DNA of 64,000 bases, taken from positions 3,100,001-3,164,000 of the forward strand of contig NZ_CP085725.1 of the NCBI RefSeq assembly GCF_036840915.1. Reading direction: 5' to 3'. The DNA comes from Flavobacterium hankyongi. GTDB taxonomy: Bacteria; Bacteroidota; Bacteroidia; Flavobacteriales; Flavobacteriaceae. The number at the start of each line of letters is the position of its first letter. The stretch's first letter is position 1. Positions 33,969 through 41,574 of this stretch are shown piece by piece. The position numbers and the translations under genes were made by a program. Below the pieces are notes generated by a model. It ran no database searches, was not told the DNA's origin, and saw only the letters and a program-made list of their open reading frames with translations.

Positions 33969-35657
33969 ATGAATAAAATTAAATTTTTCAGCGTTGTTTT
34001 CTTAGCACTAGGATACACTTCTTTTGCTCAAGATGTTGATGCAGCTAAAAAAGCAATCGATGGTGAACAGTATGAAAAAGCCAAATCAATATTAAAAGAA
34101 GCTGTAAAAAATACTCCGGACAATGGTAAAGCAGCTTTTTTATTAGGAAATGTGTATTTAAGTCAAAATCTTCAGGATTCTGCAAAGATATTTTTTGATA
34201 AAGGATTAAAAGCAAAAGAATTTGCAGCTTACAATTATATTGGATTAGGCCAAATTGATTTAGATAATGGAAATGCTTCTGCAGCTCAATTCAATTTTGA
34301 TCAAGCTACAAAAGACATGAAGAAGAAGGATTTGGAACAGTATGTATATATTGGAAAAGCATATACTAACTCAGATAATCCTAATTTCAAAAAAGCAGTT
34401 GAAGTTTTAAATAGAGCAAAAGCAATCAACATGAATGATGCTCAAACTTTATTAGCACTTGGTGATGCCTATTATAGAGATAAAAATCAAAATGAAGCTT
34501 ATGCTGCTTATCGTAATGCAGCTGCAGCTGATCCTTCTTTATTAAGAGCTAAAATGCAATTGGGTGTATTACTTAAAGGGGCAAAAGCTTATACAGAAGC
34601 AAAAGCAGCTTTAGATAAGGTTTTAGCTGAAAATCCTAATTATGGTCCAGTTCATCGCGAATTAGCTGAAACTTATTTTGGTATTGCCTTGGCAGATAAA
34701 TCAAAGTATAAAGAATATACAGCTAAAGCATTAGAAAGTTATGAGAAATACATGAGTTTGACTGATTATTCTTTGGCTTCTCGTATGCGTCATGCAGATT
34801 TCTTGATTGTTGCTAAAGATTACAAAGCTTTAGAAAAAGAAGCTCTTGAGATGAAAAAATTGGATAATGTAAATCCTAGAATTTTACGTTACTTAGGTTA
34901 CTCATCTTATGAAAATGGAAACATTGATGCTGCAATTTCTGCTTTAACAGAATATACATCAAATTCAAAAAACAAAATTATTGGTCGTGACTACTTGTAT
35001 TTAGGTATGGCACAACTTAAAAAAGCAATTCCAGCTGTAAGTGGTGATGCTAAACCGGTAATTGATGAAACTTTATATAATACAGCTGTTGAGAATTTTA
35101 AAAAAGCAGTTGGTTTAGACAAGCCAATGGCTAATGAATTAAATGATATAGGTAAAGTATATTTTGACCAAAAATTATATAAATATGCTGCTGGAATTTA
35201 TGAAGTTGCTACTTCAAACCCAAATTCACAAAACTATTTGTATGATAATTTCTTCTTAGGATATTCTTTATACTTTGAGTATGCAAGTAAAGATGTGAAA
35301 AAGCCAGAGGTTCTTGAAGCTCTTAAAAAAGCAGATGTAGCTTTTGGAAATGTTAATGTTGCATCTCCAACAACTCAAGATGCTCATATTTATAGAGCGA
35401 GAGTTAATGGTTTGTTGTCAGAAGCTGCTGCTAAAGATCAAATGGCTAAGAGTTATGAAGAGTTTGTAAAAGTTGTTACAGCCAAAGGGCCAGAAACTGT
35501 TGAGAAAAATAAATCTAAGTTTGTTGAATCTTATCAAGAATTAGCAAGATATTATGCTAAAACGGATAAAGTAAAGTCTAATGATTATATTGCTAAAGCT
35601 TTAGCATTAGAACCTACAAATACAGACACATTAAATCTTCAAAAATTATTGAAATAA
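33969..35657 (+). CDS. secreted tetratricopeptide repeat protein
   Basis: 562 residues starting MNKIKFFSVVFLALGYTSFAQ, a signal peptide; an upstream start at 33936 overlaps the preceding gene and is rejected. About ten TPR-like helix pairs follow (for example AAFLLGNVYLSQNLQDSAKI, QTLLALGDAYYRDKNQNEAY, RAKMQLGVLLKGAKAYTEAK). Probably a periplasmic scaffold. It is the last gene of the TonB operon, 19 bp after the PstS-like gene, and a strong terminator follows. Confidence 0.88.
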   Translation: MNKIKFFSVVFLALGYTSFAQDVDAAKKAIDGEQYEKAKSILKEAVKNTPDNGKAAFLLGNVYLSQNLQDSAKIFFDKGLKAKEFAAYNYIGLGQIDLDNGNASAAQFNFDQATKDMKKKDLEQYVYIGKAYTNSDNPNFKKAVEVLNRAKAINMNDAQTLLALGDAYYRDKNQNEAYAAYRNAAAADPSLLRAKMQLGVLLKGAKAYTEAKAALDKVLAENPNYGPVHRELAETYFGIALADKSKYKEYTAKALESYEKYMSLTDYSLASRMRHADFLIVAKDYKALEKEALEMKKLDNVNPRILRYLGYSSYENGNIDAAISALTEYTSNSKNKIIGRDYLYLGMAQLKKAIPAVSGDAKPVIDETLYNTAVENFKKAVGLDKPMANELNDIGKVYFDQKLYKYAAGIYEVATSNPNSQNYLYDNFFLGYSLYFEYASKDVKKPEVLEALKKADVAFGNVNVASPTTQDAHIYRARVNGLLSEAAAKDQMAKSYEEFVKVVTAKGPETVEKNKSKFVESYQELARYYAKTDKVKSNDYIAKALALEPTNTDTLNLQKLLK

Positions 35658-35663
35658 TATACT

Positions 35664-35690
35664 AACCGCTCCATTTGGAGCGGTTTTTTT
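35664..35690 (+). terminator. terminator of the TonB operon
   Basis: 10-bp perfect stem aaccgctcca / tggagcggtt, 2-nt apparent loop, T7 tract. Confidence 0.9.
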
Positions 35691-35778
35691 ATGACTTATT
35701 CCTTGGCTTTTAATTATAATCTCTTTTTGCTAAGATTCTTAAAACATTAAAAATCTTTAATGTAAGGATTGAATTGCT

Positions 35779-35786
35779 TACCTTTG
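35779..35786 (+). promoter_or_regulatory. -7 element of queE
   Basis: TACCTTTG followed by CACCCC, 28 bp before the ATG. Confidence 0.6.
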
Positions 35787-35814
35787 CACCCCAATAATTA
35801 CAAAATATCATAGC

Positions 35815-36447
35815 ATGCTTGCAAAAGAAACACAGTTGGCTGTCGAAAAAGGAGAAATGTTGCCTTTAATGGAGGAATTTTACACCATTCAAGGAGAAGG
35901 ATACCATACTGGTACTGCTGCATATTTTATAAGAATTGGTGGTTGTGATGTAGGTTGTCATTGGTGTGATGTAAAAGAGAGTTGGAATGCAGAACTTCAT
36001 CCGCCAACACACATTGGAATAATTGTTGACAATGCAAAAAAATATGCTGAGACAGTTGTAGTTACAGGCGGAGAGCCATTAACTTGGGATATGTCACAAT
36101 TGACATCTCAATTAAAGGGAGCAGGTCTTAGAGTGCACATTGAAACTTCTGGGGCTTATTCTGTTTCTGGATCTTGGGATTGGTTTTGTTTATCTCCTAA
36201 AAAAACCAAACTTCCTGTAGATGAAGCCTATGAAATAGCAAATGAATTAAAAGTTATTATTTATAATAAGCATGATTTTATTTTTGCAGAAGAGCAAGCC
36301 GAAAAAGTAAATGATGATGCTATTTTATTTTTGCAACCAGAGTGGAGTAAAAAAGAAGAAATAACACCTTTAATTGTAGATTATGTAATGAACAATCCTA
36401 AATGGAGAGTTTCGCTTCAAACACATAAATATTTAAATATTCCTTAA
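35815..36447 (+). CDS. queE: 7-carboxy-7-deazaguanine synthase
   Basis: 210 residues. Radical SAM enzyme with CDVGCHWC (CxxxCxxC) for the [4Fe-4S] cluster, EEFYTIQGEGYHTGTAAYFIR at the start and VVTGGEPLTWD. It makes 7-carboxy-7-deazaguanine, the precursor of preQ0 and queuosine, from carboxytetrahydropterin; queA is in the same window but not linked. Single-gene unit. Confidence 0.95.
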   Translation: MLAKETQLAVEKGEMLPLMEEFYTIQGEGYHTGTAAYFIRIGGCDVGCHWCDVKESWNAELHPPTHIGIIVDNAKKYAETVVVTGGEPLTWDMSQLTSQLKGAGLRVHIETSGAYSVSGSWDWFCLSPKKTKLPVDEAYEIANELKVIIYNKHDFIFAEEQAEKVNDDAILFLQPEWSKKEEITPLIVDYVMNNPKWRVSLQTHKYLNIP

Positions 36448-36531
36448 AAAATATTTATTCTTATATCTTTTATTGAAAGTAGTTTAATTAGCGTCCTCAT
36501 AAAAGAGGAGAAGATTCATGAGGTTAGATGT

Positions 36532-36587
36532 ATTATCCAAATAATTATAAAACTTAAACAAAAATTTATATAGTCAATTTGGATAAT
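36532..36587. repeat. 11-bp inverted repeat upstream of the first TonB_C gene
   Basis: attatccaaat (36532-36542) and atttggataat (36577-36587) are perfect inverted copies 34 bp apart, 33 bp upstream of the predicted -33 site of the next gene. Could be a regulator site pair or a long-looped hairpin. Confidence 0.4.
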
Positions 36588-36619
36588 TGCCGTCAAACCA
36601 AATAAAAAACGTTAAATTT

Positions 36620-36649
36620 TTGTTATTAAAATTAAAAAAATTATCTTTA
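36620..36649 (+). promoter_or_regulatory. promoter of the first secreted TonB_C gene
   Basis: TTG at 36620-36622, 19-bp spacer, TATCTTTA (a near TAnnTTTG) at 36642-36649. The start codon is about 93 bp downstream. Confidence 0.45.
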
Positions 36650-36742
36650 CAGAAATTTTTTAAATCTTTTTTGCCCCAACATTAAAGCTTAATAAATTGT
36701 TTTGGTGTCATTTTTTAGTAACCTATAAAATACCACAACATT

Positions 36743-37141
36743 ATGAAAAGAATTATACTCTTTTTGATTGTATTATTTGCTCAGCAAATAGTATTAGCGC
36801 AGGCACCTATGAGTGTAGTTAACAAGACTGCAGCTATCCCTTTTGAAACGGTTGAAAACCAGCCAATTTTTCCTGGTGGAAATAACGAGTTTATTAAATT
36901 TATAGGTAAAAACTTCAGAGTACCTGATGTAGAAGACTTCTCTGGAGGTGTTTTAAAGGTTAGTTTTGTTATTGAAGTAAATGGTTCGATTGCAGATGTC
37001 AAAATTATTAATGACTTAGGTCATGGAACTGCAGATGAGATAAAAAGAGTATTGTCTTTGTGTCCTAAATGGACTCCAGGTGATCAAAATGGTAAACCGG
37101 CAAGAGTTCTTTTTACACTACCAGTTACAATAAGAAATTAG
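36743..37141 (+). CDS. secreted TonB C-terminal-domain protein (paralogue 1)
   Basis: 132 residues. Signal peptide MKRIILFLIVLFAQQIVLAQ, then only a TonB_C domain (ENQPIFPGGNNEFIKFIGKN to LFTLPVTIRN). There is no membrane anchor or Pro-rich linker, so it cannot be energised by ExbB/ExbD. The mature chain has a single cysteine, Cys107 in SLCPKWTPG, where TonB itself has Ala. A similar paralogue follows. It may bind receptors or TonB as a regulator or decoy; the function is not known. Confidence 0.85.
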   Translation: MKRIILFLIVLFAQQIVLAQAPMSVVNKTAAIPFETVENQPIFPGGNNEFIKFIGKNFRVPDVEDFSGGVLKVSFVIEVNGSIADVKIINDLGHGTADEIKRVLSLCPKWTPGDQNGKPARVLFTLPVTIRN

Positions 37142-37152
37142 AATTTTAATAG

Positions 37153-37195
37153 TTTAATAAAATACCCACAAATTTTTTGTGGGTATTTTATTAAA
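37153..37195. terminator. 20-bp-stem terminator
   Basis: Perfect 20-bp stem (37153-37172 with 37176-37195, core aaatacccacaaa) and a 3-nt loop, just after the first TonB_C gene. Flanking A and T runs on both strands make it potentially bidirectional. Confidence 0.8.
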
Positions 37196-37199
37196 AATC

Positions 37200-37231
37200 A
37201 ATCGATTAAATGCATTTAATCGATTTTTTTG
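37200..37231 (+). terminator. second, palindromic terminator
   Basis: 26-bp perfect palindrome (37200-37225, core atcgattaaatg) followed by a T7 tract, 4 bp after the previous hairpin. Two consecutive terminators separate the two TonB_C genes. Confidence 0.65.
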
Positions 37232-37306
37232 TGTCTCTTATCAAAATCAATTGTATTATTGTTATCCAGTTTTATTAATTGGAAAGTAACACATAATTGA
37301 TTACGT

Positions 37307-37699
37307 ATGAAGAAAATTACTATTTTGATTTTATCTTTTTTATGTATTAACCTAGTTTTTTCTAATAAAATAGATAAAATTGTGGAAGCACCAATACCTT
37401 TCGAATCAGTAGAGGTTAAGCCAATGTTCCCTGGAGGAATAAATGAGTTCATGAAATTCGTAATGAAAAACTACCAAGTTCCTGAAGAGGAGGATGGAGG
37501 AAGTGCAACAGGAGTTGTTCAAGTAAGTATTATAATCGACGTCGATGGATCGGTAAGTAAAATAGATATACTTAAGGACGTTGGTAGTGCAGGTAAGGAA
37601 ATCAAAAGAGTTTTGTCTAAATGTCCTAAATGGACACCAGGTAGACAAAAAGGACAAAATGTTCCAGTTGTTTATAACTTCCCTATAACAATTAAATAA
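37307..37699 (+). CDS. secreted TonB C-terminal-domain protein (paralogue 2)
   Basis: 130 residues. Signal peptide MKKITILILSFLCINLVFS, then a TonB_C domain (EVKPMFPGGINEFMKFVMKN to YNFPITIK). Like its neighbour it lacks an anchor and linker, and the mature chain has one cysteine, Cys106 in SKCPKWTPG, at the equivalent position. The FPGG and CPKWTPG motifs are shared. It has its own terminator, so the two are separately transcribed paralogues rather than an operon. Confidence 0.85.
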   Translation: MKKITILILSFLCINLVFSNKIDKIVEAPIPFESVEVKPMFPGGINEFMKFVMKNYQVPEEEDGGSATGVVQVSIIIDVDGSVSKIDILKDVGSAGKEIKRVLSKCPKWTPGRQKGQNVPVVYNFPITIK

Positions 37700-37701
37700 A
37701 G

Positions 37702-37732
37702 AAAATCCCGAATTGATGTTCGGGATTTTTTA
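37702..37732 (+). terminator. terminator after the second TonB_C gene
   Basis: 11-bp perfect stem aaaatcccgaa / ttcgggatttt, 6-nt loop, T-rich tail. Confidence 0.9.
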
Positions 37733-37756
37733 TTTTTACATTGTTAAAACTATTTT

Positions 37757-38914
37757 ATGAAATCCCTTTTTCAAATTGATGATTCAATTACCTTTTTAAA
37801 CCATGGATCTTTTGGTTCATGTCCAAAACCAATCTTTGACGAATATATAGGTTTTCAAAAAGAATTAGAAACTGAGCCAGTGAGTTTTATTCAAATGAAA
37901 CAACCTCATTATCTGAAGACAGCTAAGAAAGCTCTGGCAGAATTTATTCATTGTTCCGAAAAAGATTTTTTCTTTATTCCTAACCCAACTGTGGCAATTA
38001 ATACGGTAATGAGAAGTTTAAATCTTGAGTTTGGTGACGAGATTTTAGCTACAGATCATGAGTATGGTGCTATGGATAGAACATGGAATTTTTACTGCAA
38101 GAAAAGTGGTGCAAAATATATTCGCCAACCTATTACTTTACCAGTTAAATCTAAAGAGCAGCTCTTAGAAGAATTTTGGAAAGGTTATACTGAAAACACC
38201 AAAGTAGTTTTCTTAAATCATTTTTCAAGTGCAACAGCTTTAATATTTCCAGTTAAAGAAATTTGCGACAAAGCTCGAGAACTTGGATTGATAACAATTA
38301 TTGATGGTGCCCATGTTCCAGGACATGTCGATTTAAATCTTTCTGAATTGAATCCTGATTATTATACAGGGACGTTACATAAATGGATGCTGGCGCCTAA
38401 AGGGAGCTCATTTTTATATGTTCGTAGAGAATTGCAGAATTCTCTTGACCCATTAGTGGTGAGTTGGGGCTATGAAAGTTTAGCTCCAAGCGATAGTCAA
38501 TTTTTAGATTATCATGAATACCAAGGAACTAATGATGTTGCTCAGTATTTATGTACTCCTATGGTTATTGCGTTTTTAGAAGAAAATAATTGGAAGGAAG
38601 TTTCTAAAAAATCTAAACAAATAGTTCTAGAAAACTATAAGCGTTTTTGTGATTTGTTAGGAACCCAACCAATATGCCCAATTACAGAAGAATTCTTGGG
38701 GCAAATGGCTAGTGTTCCTGTTAAAACAGATAAACCTGCTGAACTTAAAGCAATTTTGTATGACAAATACAAAATTCAAATTCCTGTTATGCCATTAAAC
38801 GAAAATATCTACGTTAGATATTCTATCAATGGTTATAATTCACAAGAAGATTTAGATAAGTTGTATCAAGCATTAGAAGAGATTATTGCTAAAACTGATT
38901 TGATTAAAAAATAG
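37757..38914 (+). CDS. class V aminotransferase (isopenicillin-N-epimerase-like)
   Basis: 385 residues, PLP fold type I. N-terminal TFLNHGSFGSCPKPI, PLP aspartate in TIIDGAHVPGHVDL, and the Schiff-base Lys209 in GTLHKWMLAPKGSSFLYV. The layout matches the isopenicillin N epimerase-like/cysteine desulfurase-like branch that lacks the desulfurase cysteine loop. The substrate is unknown. Single-gene unit with a terminator shared with the convergent methyltransferase gene. Confidence 0.88.
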   Translation: MKSLFQIDDSITFLNHGSFGSCPKPIFDEYIGFQKELETEPVSFIQMKQPHYLKTAKKALAEFIHCSEKDFFFIPNPTVAINTVMRSLNLEFGDEILATDHEYGAMDRTWNFYCKKSGAKYIRQPITLPVKSKEQLLEEFWKGYTENTKVVFLNHFSSATALIFPVKEICDKARELGLITIIDGAHVPGHVDLNLSELNPDYYTGTLHKWMLAPKGSSFLYVRRELQNSLDPLVVSWGYESLAPSDSQFLDYHEYQGTNDVAQYLCTPMVIAFLEENNWKEVSKKSKQIVLENYKRFCDLLGTQPICPITEEFLGQMASVPVKTDKPAELKAILYDKYKIQIPVMPLNENIYVRYSINGYNSQEDLDKLYQALEEIIAKTDLIKK

Positions 38915-38924
38915 ATCAAAATTT

Positions 38925-38962
38925 ATAAGGTGATTGAGGTTCTCGAAATCACCTTATTTTTT
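38925..38962. terminator. bidirectional terminator
   Basis: 11-bp stem ataaggtgatt / aatcaccttat with an 11-nt loop and a T-rich tail, between the aminotransferase gene and the convergent methyltransferase gene. Confidence 0.75.
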
Positions 38963-39662
38963 AATATAATTTCGCTAAATAATCAAAATGTTTTCCTTCC
39001 AAAACTAATTCACACTGTAAACCGTTTGCATGACAGGCATTTTGTAGTGTGTTATAATCTATATATAACCAAGGAAAGGATTTTTCGGTTTCTTCTTTAT
39101 AATGTACAGTAAAAGTTAGTTCGCCATAATAACCATTGGCTGGAATCTCAAAAGCACCATCTTCATCTTGGTTATACATATAAATCAAGTCAGAGGAATC
39201 AATCAGTATTTGTCCTTTTTCTGTAAGAAGCGATTTCAGTATTTGAAGGTATTTTGTAGTTTCTTTTAGTGTGCCAAAAATTCCTGTCCCATTCATTAAA
39301 AGTAAAATGGTGTCAAATTTCTCGTCAGAATTCAAATCCAATACGTTTTTAGTAAAAGCATTTTTAACACCTCTCAGTTTACATGCTTCAATAGCATTTG
39401 GAGAAATGTCTATTCCAGTAACGTCAAATCCTTTTTCTTGTAAGTAAATAGCATGACTTCCAGCGCCACAACCTATATCCAATATTTTTCCTTTTGAAAG
39501 CTGTAATGCTTTCTGTTCCAATTTCGGCATTTCTTTGTAGGAACGAAATAAATATTCAACCGACATTTCATCTGCTTCTGAAATATTGGTTTCTGTAATT
39601 AAATCTTCTGGGGAATTATTGGTTTGATAATCTAATATGGCTTTACCGAAAAGATCCTTCAT
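38961..39662 (-). CDS. class I SAM-dependent methyltransferase
   Basis: 233 residues from the ATG at 39662 (MKDLFGKAILDYQTNN); the frame stays open to 39749, but that extension would run into the divergent gene's start and reads as non-coding. Motif I is ILDIGCGAGSHAIYLQEKG, with GIDISPNAIEAC as the adenosine-binding acidic strand. The C-terminal half is typical of small-molecule or protein methyltransferases; the substrate is unknown. Divergent from the YkgJ gene. Confidence 0.85.
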   Translation of the reverse strand: MKDLFGKAILDYQTNNSPEDLITETNISEADEMSVEYLFRSYKEMPKLEQKALQLSKGKILDIGCGAGSHAIYLQEKGFDVTGIDISPNAIEACKLRGVKNAFTKNVLDLNSDEKFDTILLLMNGTGIFGTLKETTKYLQILKSLLTEKGQILIDSSDLIYMYNQDEDGAFEIPANGYYGELTFTVHYKEETEKSFPWLYIDYNTLQNACHANGLQCELVLEGKHFDYLAKLY

Positions 39663-39684
39663 TGTGACTGATGTGTTAATTTGG

Positions 39685-39714
39685 TTGCTTGTTGATTTGA
39701 TTTGAGTAATTTTG
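39685..39714 (+). promoter_or_regulatory. promoter of the YkgJ gene
   Basis: TTG at 39685-39687, 19-bp spacer, TAATTTTG at 39707-39714, then CATTC. The start codon is 20 bp downstream. Confidence 0.65.
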
Positions 39715-39733
39715 CATTCTGAAACTGAATTAA

Positions 39734-40231
39734 ATGCTGAAGCCTTCATTACAAGAAATACAAAAACTAGCCAAAGATAAGCATAACGAAAACAAAAAGT
39801 ATTTCGACAAGCTTAAAAAGAAGGCGCCAAAAAATATTGATTATGTCATGCAGGAATTGCATGATGCGGAATTTAAGCGTACCGATTGTTTACAATGTGC
39901 CAATTGCTGCAAAACTACTGGGCCATTATTTACATCGGCAGATATTGAACGAATCGCAAAGCACTTTCGTCAAAAACAGCAACAATTCATAGATCAATAT
40001 TTGCGAATTGACGAAGACAATGATTATGTCTTACAGAGTGTACCCTGTACTTTCCTAGATGCAGAGAATTATTGTATGATTTATGATGTGCGTCCAAAAG
40101 CATGTCGTGAATTTCCACATACAGACAGAAAAAAGTTTCAGCAAATATCAAATCTGACTTTAAAGAATGTAGCGATTTGTCCTGCGGCTTATAATATAGT
40201 AGAAGAAATGAAAAAGAAAATGCCACTCTAG
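39734..40231 (+). CDS. YkgJ family cysteine-cluster protein
   Basis: 165 residues. The cysteine cluster CLQCANCCKTTGPLF, a further CTFLDAENYCMIYDVRPKAC, then CPAAYNIVEEM form the YkgJ (UPF0153) pattern, which probably binds zinc or an iron-sulfur cluster. Function unknown. The TAG stop lies inside the stem of its own terminator. Confidence 0.88.
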   Translation: MLKPSLQEIQKLAKDKHNENKKYFDKLKKKAPKNIDYVMQELHDAEFKRTDCLQCANCCKTTGPLFTSADIERIAKHFRQKQQQFIDQYLRIDEDNDYVLQSVPCTFLDAENYCMIYDVRPKACREFPHTDRKKFQQISNLTLKNVAICPAAYNIVEEMKKKMPL

Positions 40232-40250
40232 AGTGGCATTTTTTATTTTT
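40217..40250. terminator. terminator overlapping the YkgJ stop codon
   Basis: 26-bp palindrome (40217-40242, arm aaaatgccactct) with a T-rich tail. The stop codon (40229-40231) is at its centre. It may also serve the convergent namZ gene. Confidence 0.85.
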
Positions 40251-40272
40251 TATATTGAATAAGATTAAAAAG

Positions 40273-41568
40273 TTAATTGTATAACAAGTACTTTTTTCTT
40301 GTCTCTTTGAAATCTTTCAATCCTTTTTCCCAAGATTTTCTAATTTCAGTTTCAGAAGCGCCACTTTCAATTTGTTGCTGCAGTTTTTTTGTTCCAGCTA
40401 ATTTGGTAAAAAAGTCATTAAAGAATGGAGTCTTTGTTTGTGCGTTTTCTTTATAGGCTTTAATCAGCCATTTTAATTCAAGGCGTTTTACTTTTTCTAT
40501 TTTGGTTAAATCTTCTCCGAAACATTCTTTTCCATTCCAAACAGGATCTTTAGCCCCCAAATTTGGTTTTGGTGTAAAACTAAATCCATTGTTATTTAAA
40601 TATGGAGAGCCGTAAATTTGAAATTGTTTTTCGGTTCCACGTCCTACACTTACATTGGTTCCTTCAAAAAAACATAAACTCGCATATAAATTGATTGCTT
40701 GATCATTAGGTAAATTTGGTGAAGGTTTTACAGGTAAACTATATGAAGATTCATGTTTATAGTTTAAACAAGGGATAATAGTTAAATTACATTGAACCGC
40801 TTGCCCTGAGTTTGTCGAAGGGTGAAGCCATTTTTCTCCGTTAATCATTTTAGCATATTCACCAATTGTCATTCCATGAAGCACAGGTATTTGATGCATG
40901 CCTACAAAACTACTATGTTCTTTTTCTAAAATTGATCCATCGACAATTCCTCCGTTTGGATTTGGTCTGTCAAAAACCAGTAACGGAATGTTGTTTTCTG
41001 CACAAGCTTCCATCACATAATGTAAAGATGATATATAGGTGTAAAATCTAGCGCCAACATCCTGCAAATCAAAAATCATAATGTCAATACCTGCTAATTG
41101 TTCAGGTTTTGGTTTTTTGTTATTTCCATACAAAGAAACTATTGGTAAGCTAGTTTTAGTGTCTTTGCCATCCTTTATTAATTCACCAGCATCTGCAGTT
41201 CCTCTAAATCCATGTTCTGGAGCATAAATTTTTTGTAGTTTTATTTTTTTCTCAATTAAAAAATCTACTAAATGAGTTTTGTTAGAAAGTATTCCCGTTT
41301 GATTAGTAACGATGCCAACTTTCTTGCCTTTTAAAAGCGGTAAATAGGTTTTTGAGTTATCAGCACCTAATACAAGTTTGTACATTTCACTTTGAGTTGC
41401 ATCTTTGCATTTAATTTCTATACTATCTCCTTTCTGTAAACTGTTAACTGACGACTGATTGCTTTTCTTGCAATTTCCACACGAAATCATTGTAAAAAAC
41501 AAGAATAAAAATGTATTTTTGACACCAACGAATGTATTTATACGTCGAAAAGAAAAACTGTAAATCAT
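40273..41568 (-). CDS. namZ: NamZ-type exo-beta-N-acetylmuramidase (DUF1343) lipoprotein
   Basis: 431 residues. Lipoprotein-like signal ending TMISC (Cys30), then the DUF1343 domain: GKKVGIVTNQTGILSNKTHL, YAPEHGFRGTADAGE, FDLQDVGARFYTYISSLHYV, DRPNPNGG and SVGRGTEKQFQIYGSP. Family members release N-acetylmuramic acid from peptidoglycan fragments for recycling. Two segments derive from dispersed repeats: SSVNSL in the linker after the signal (41438-41456) and PSTNSGQ near residue 251 (40804-40822). Its start is only 6 bp from the divergent permease gene. Confidence 0.88.
   Translation of the reverse strand: MIYSFSFRRINTFVGVKNTFLFLFFTMISCGNCKKSNQSSVNSLQKGDSIEIKCKDATQSEMYKLVLGADNSKTYLPLLKGKKVGIVTNQTGILSNKTHLVDFLIEKKIKLQKIYAPEHGFRGTADAGELIKDGKDTKTSLPIVSLYGNNKKPKPEQLAGIDIMIFDLQDVGARFYTYISSLHYVMEACAENNIPLLVFDRPNPNGGIVDGSILEKEHSSFVGMHQIPVLHGMTIGEYAKMINGEKWLHPSTNSGQAVQCNLTIIPCLNYKHESSYSLPVKPSPNLPNDQAINLYASLCFFEGTNVSVGRGTEKQFQIYGSPYLNNNGFSFTPKPNLGAKDPVWNGKECFGEDLTKIEKVKRLELKWLIKAYKENAQTKTPFFNDFFTKLAGTKKLQQQIESGASETEIRKSWEKGLKDFKETRKKYLLYN
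40804..40822. repeat. REP-like element inside namZ
   Basis: ccctgagtttgtcgaaggg, an imperfect inverted repeat. On the namZ strand it encodes PSTNSGQ in frame between GEKWLH and AVQCNL. I recall very similar strings (with gagcttgtcgaagg) as high-copy repeats in many bacterial genomes. Confidence 0.55.
41438..41456 (-). repeat. 19-bp dispersed repeat, copy in namZ
   Basis: aaactgttaactgacgact, identical to 45536-45554 in the rRNA spacer. Here it encodes part of the lipoprotein linker SSVNSL. Confidence 0.6.
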
Positions 41569-41574
41569 TATCTT

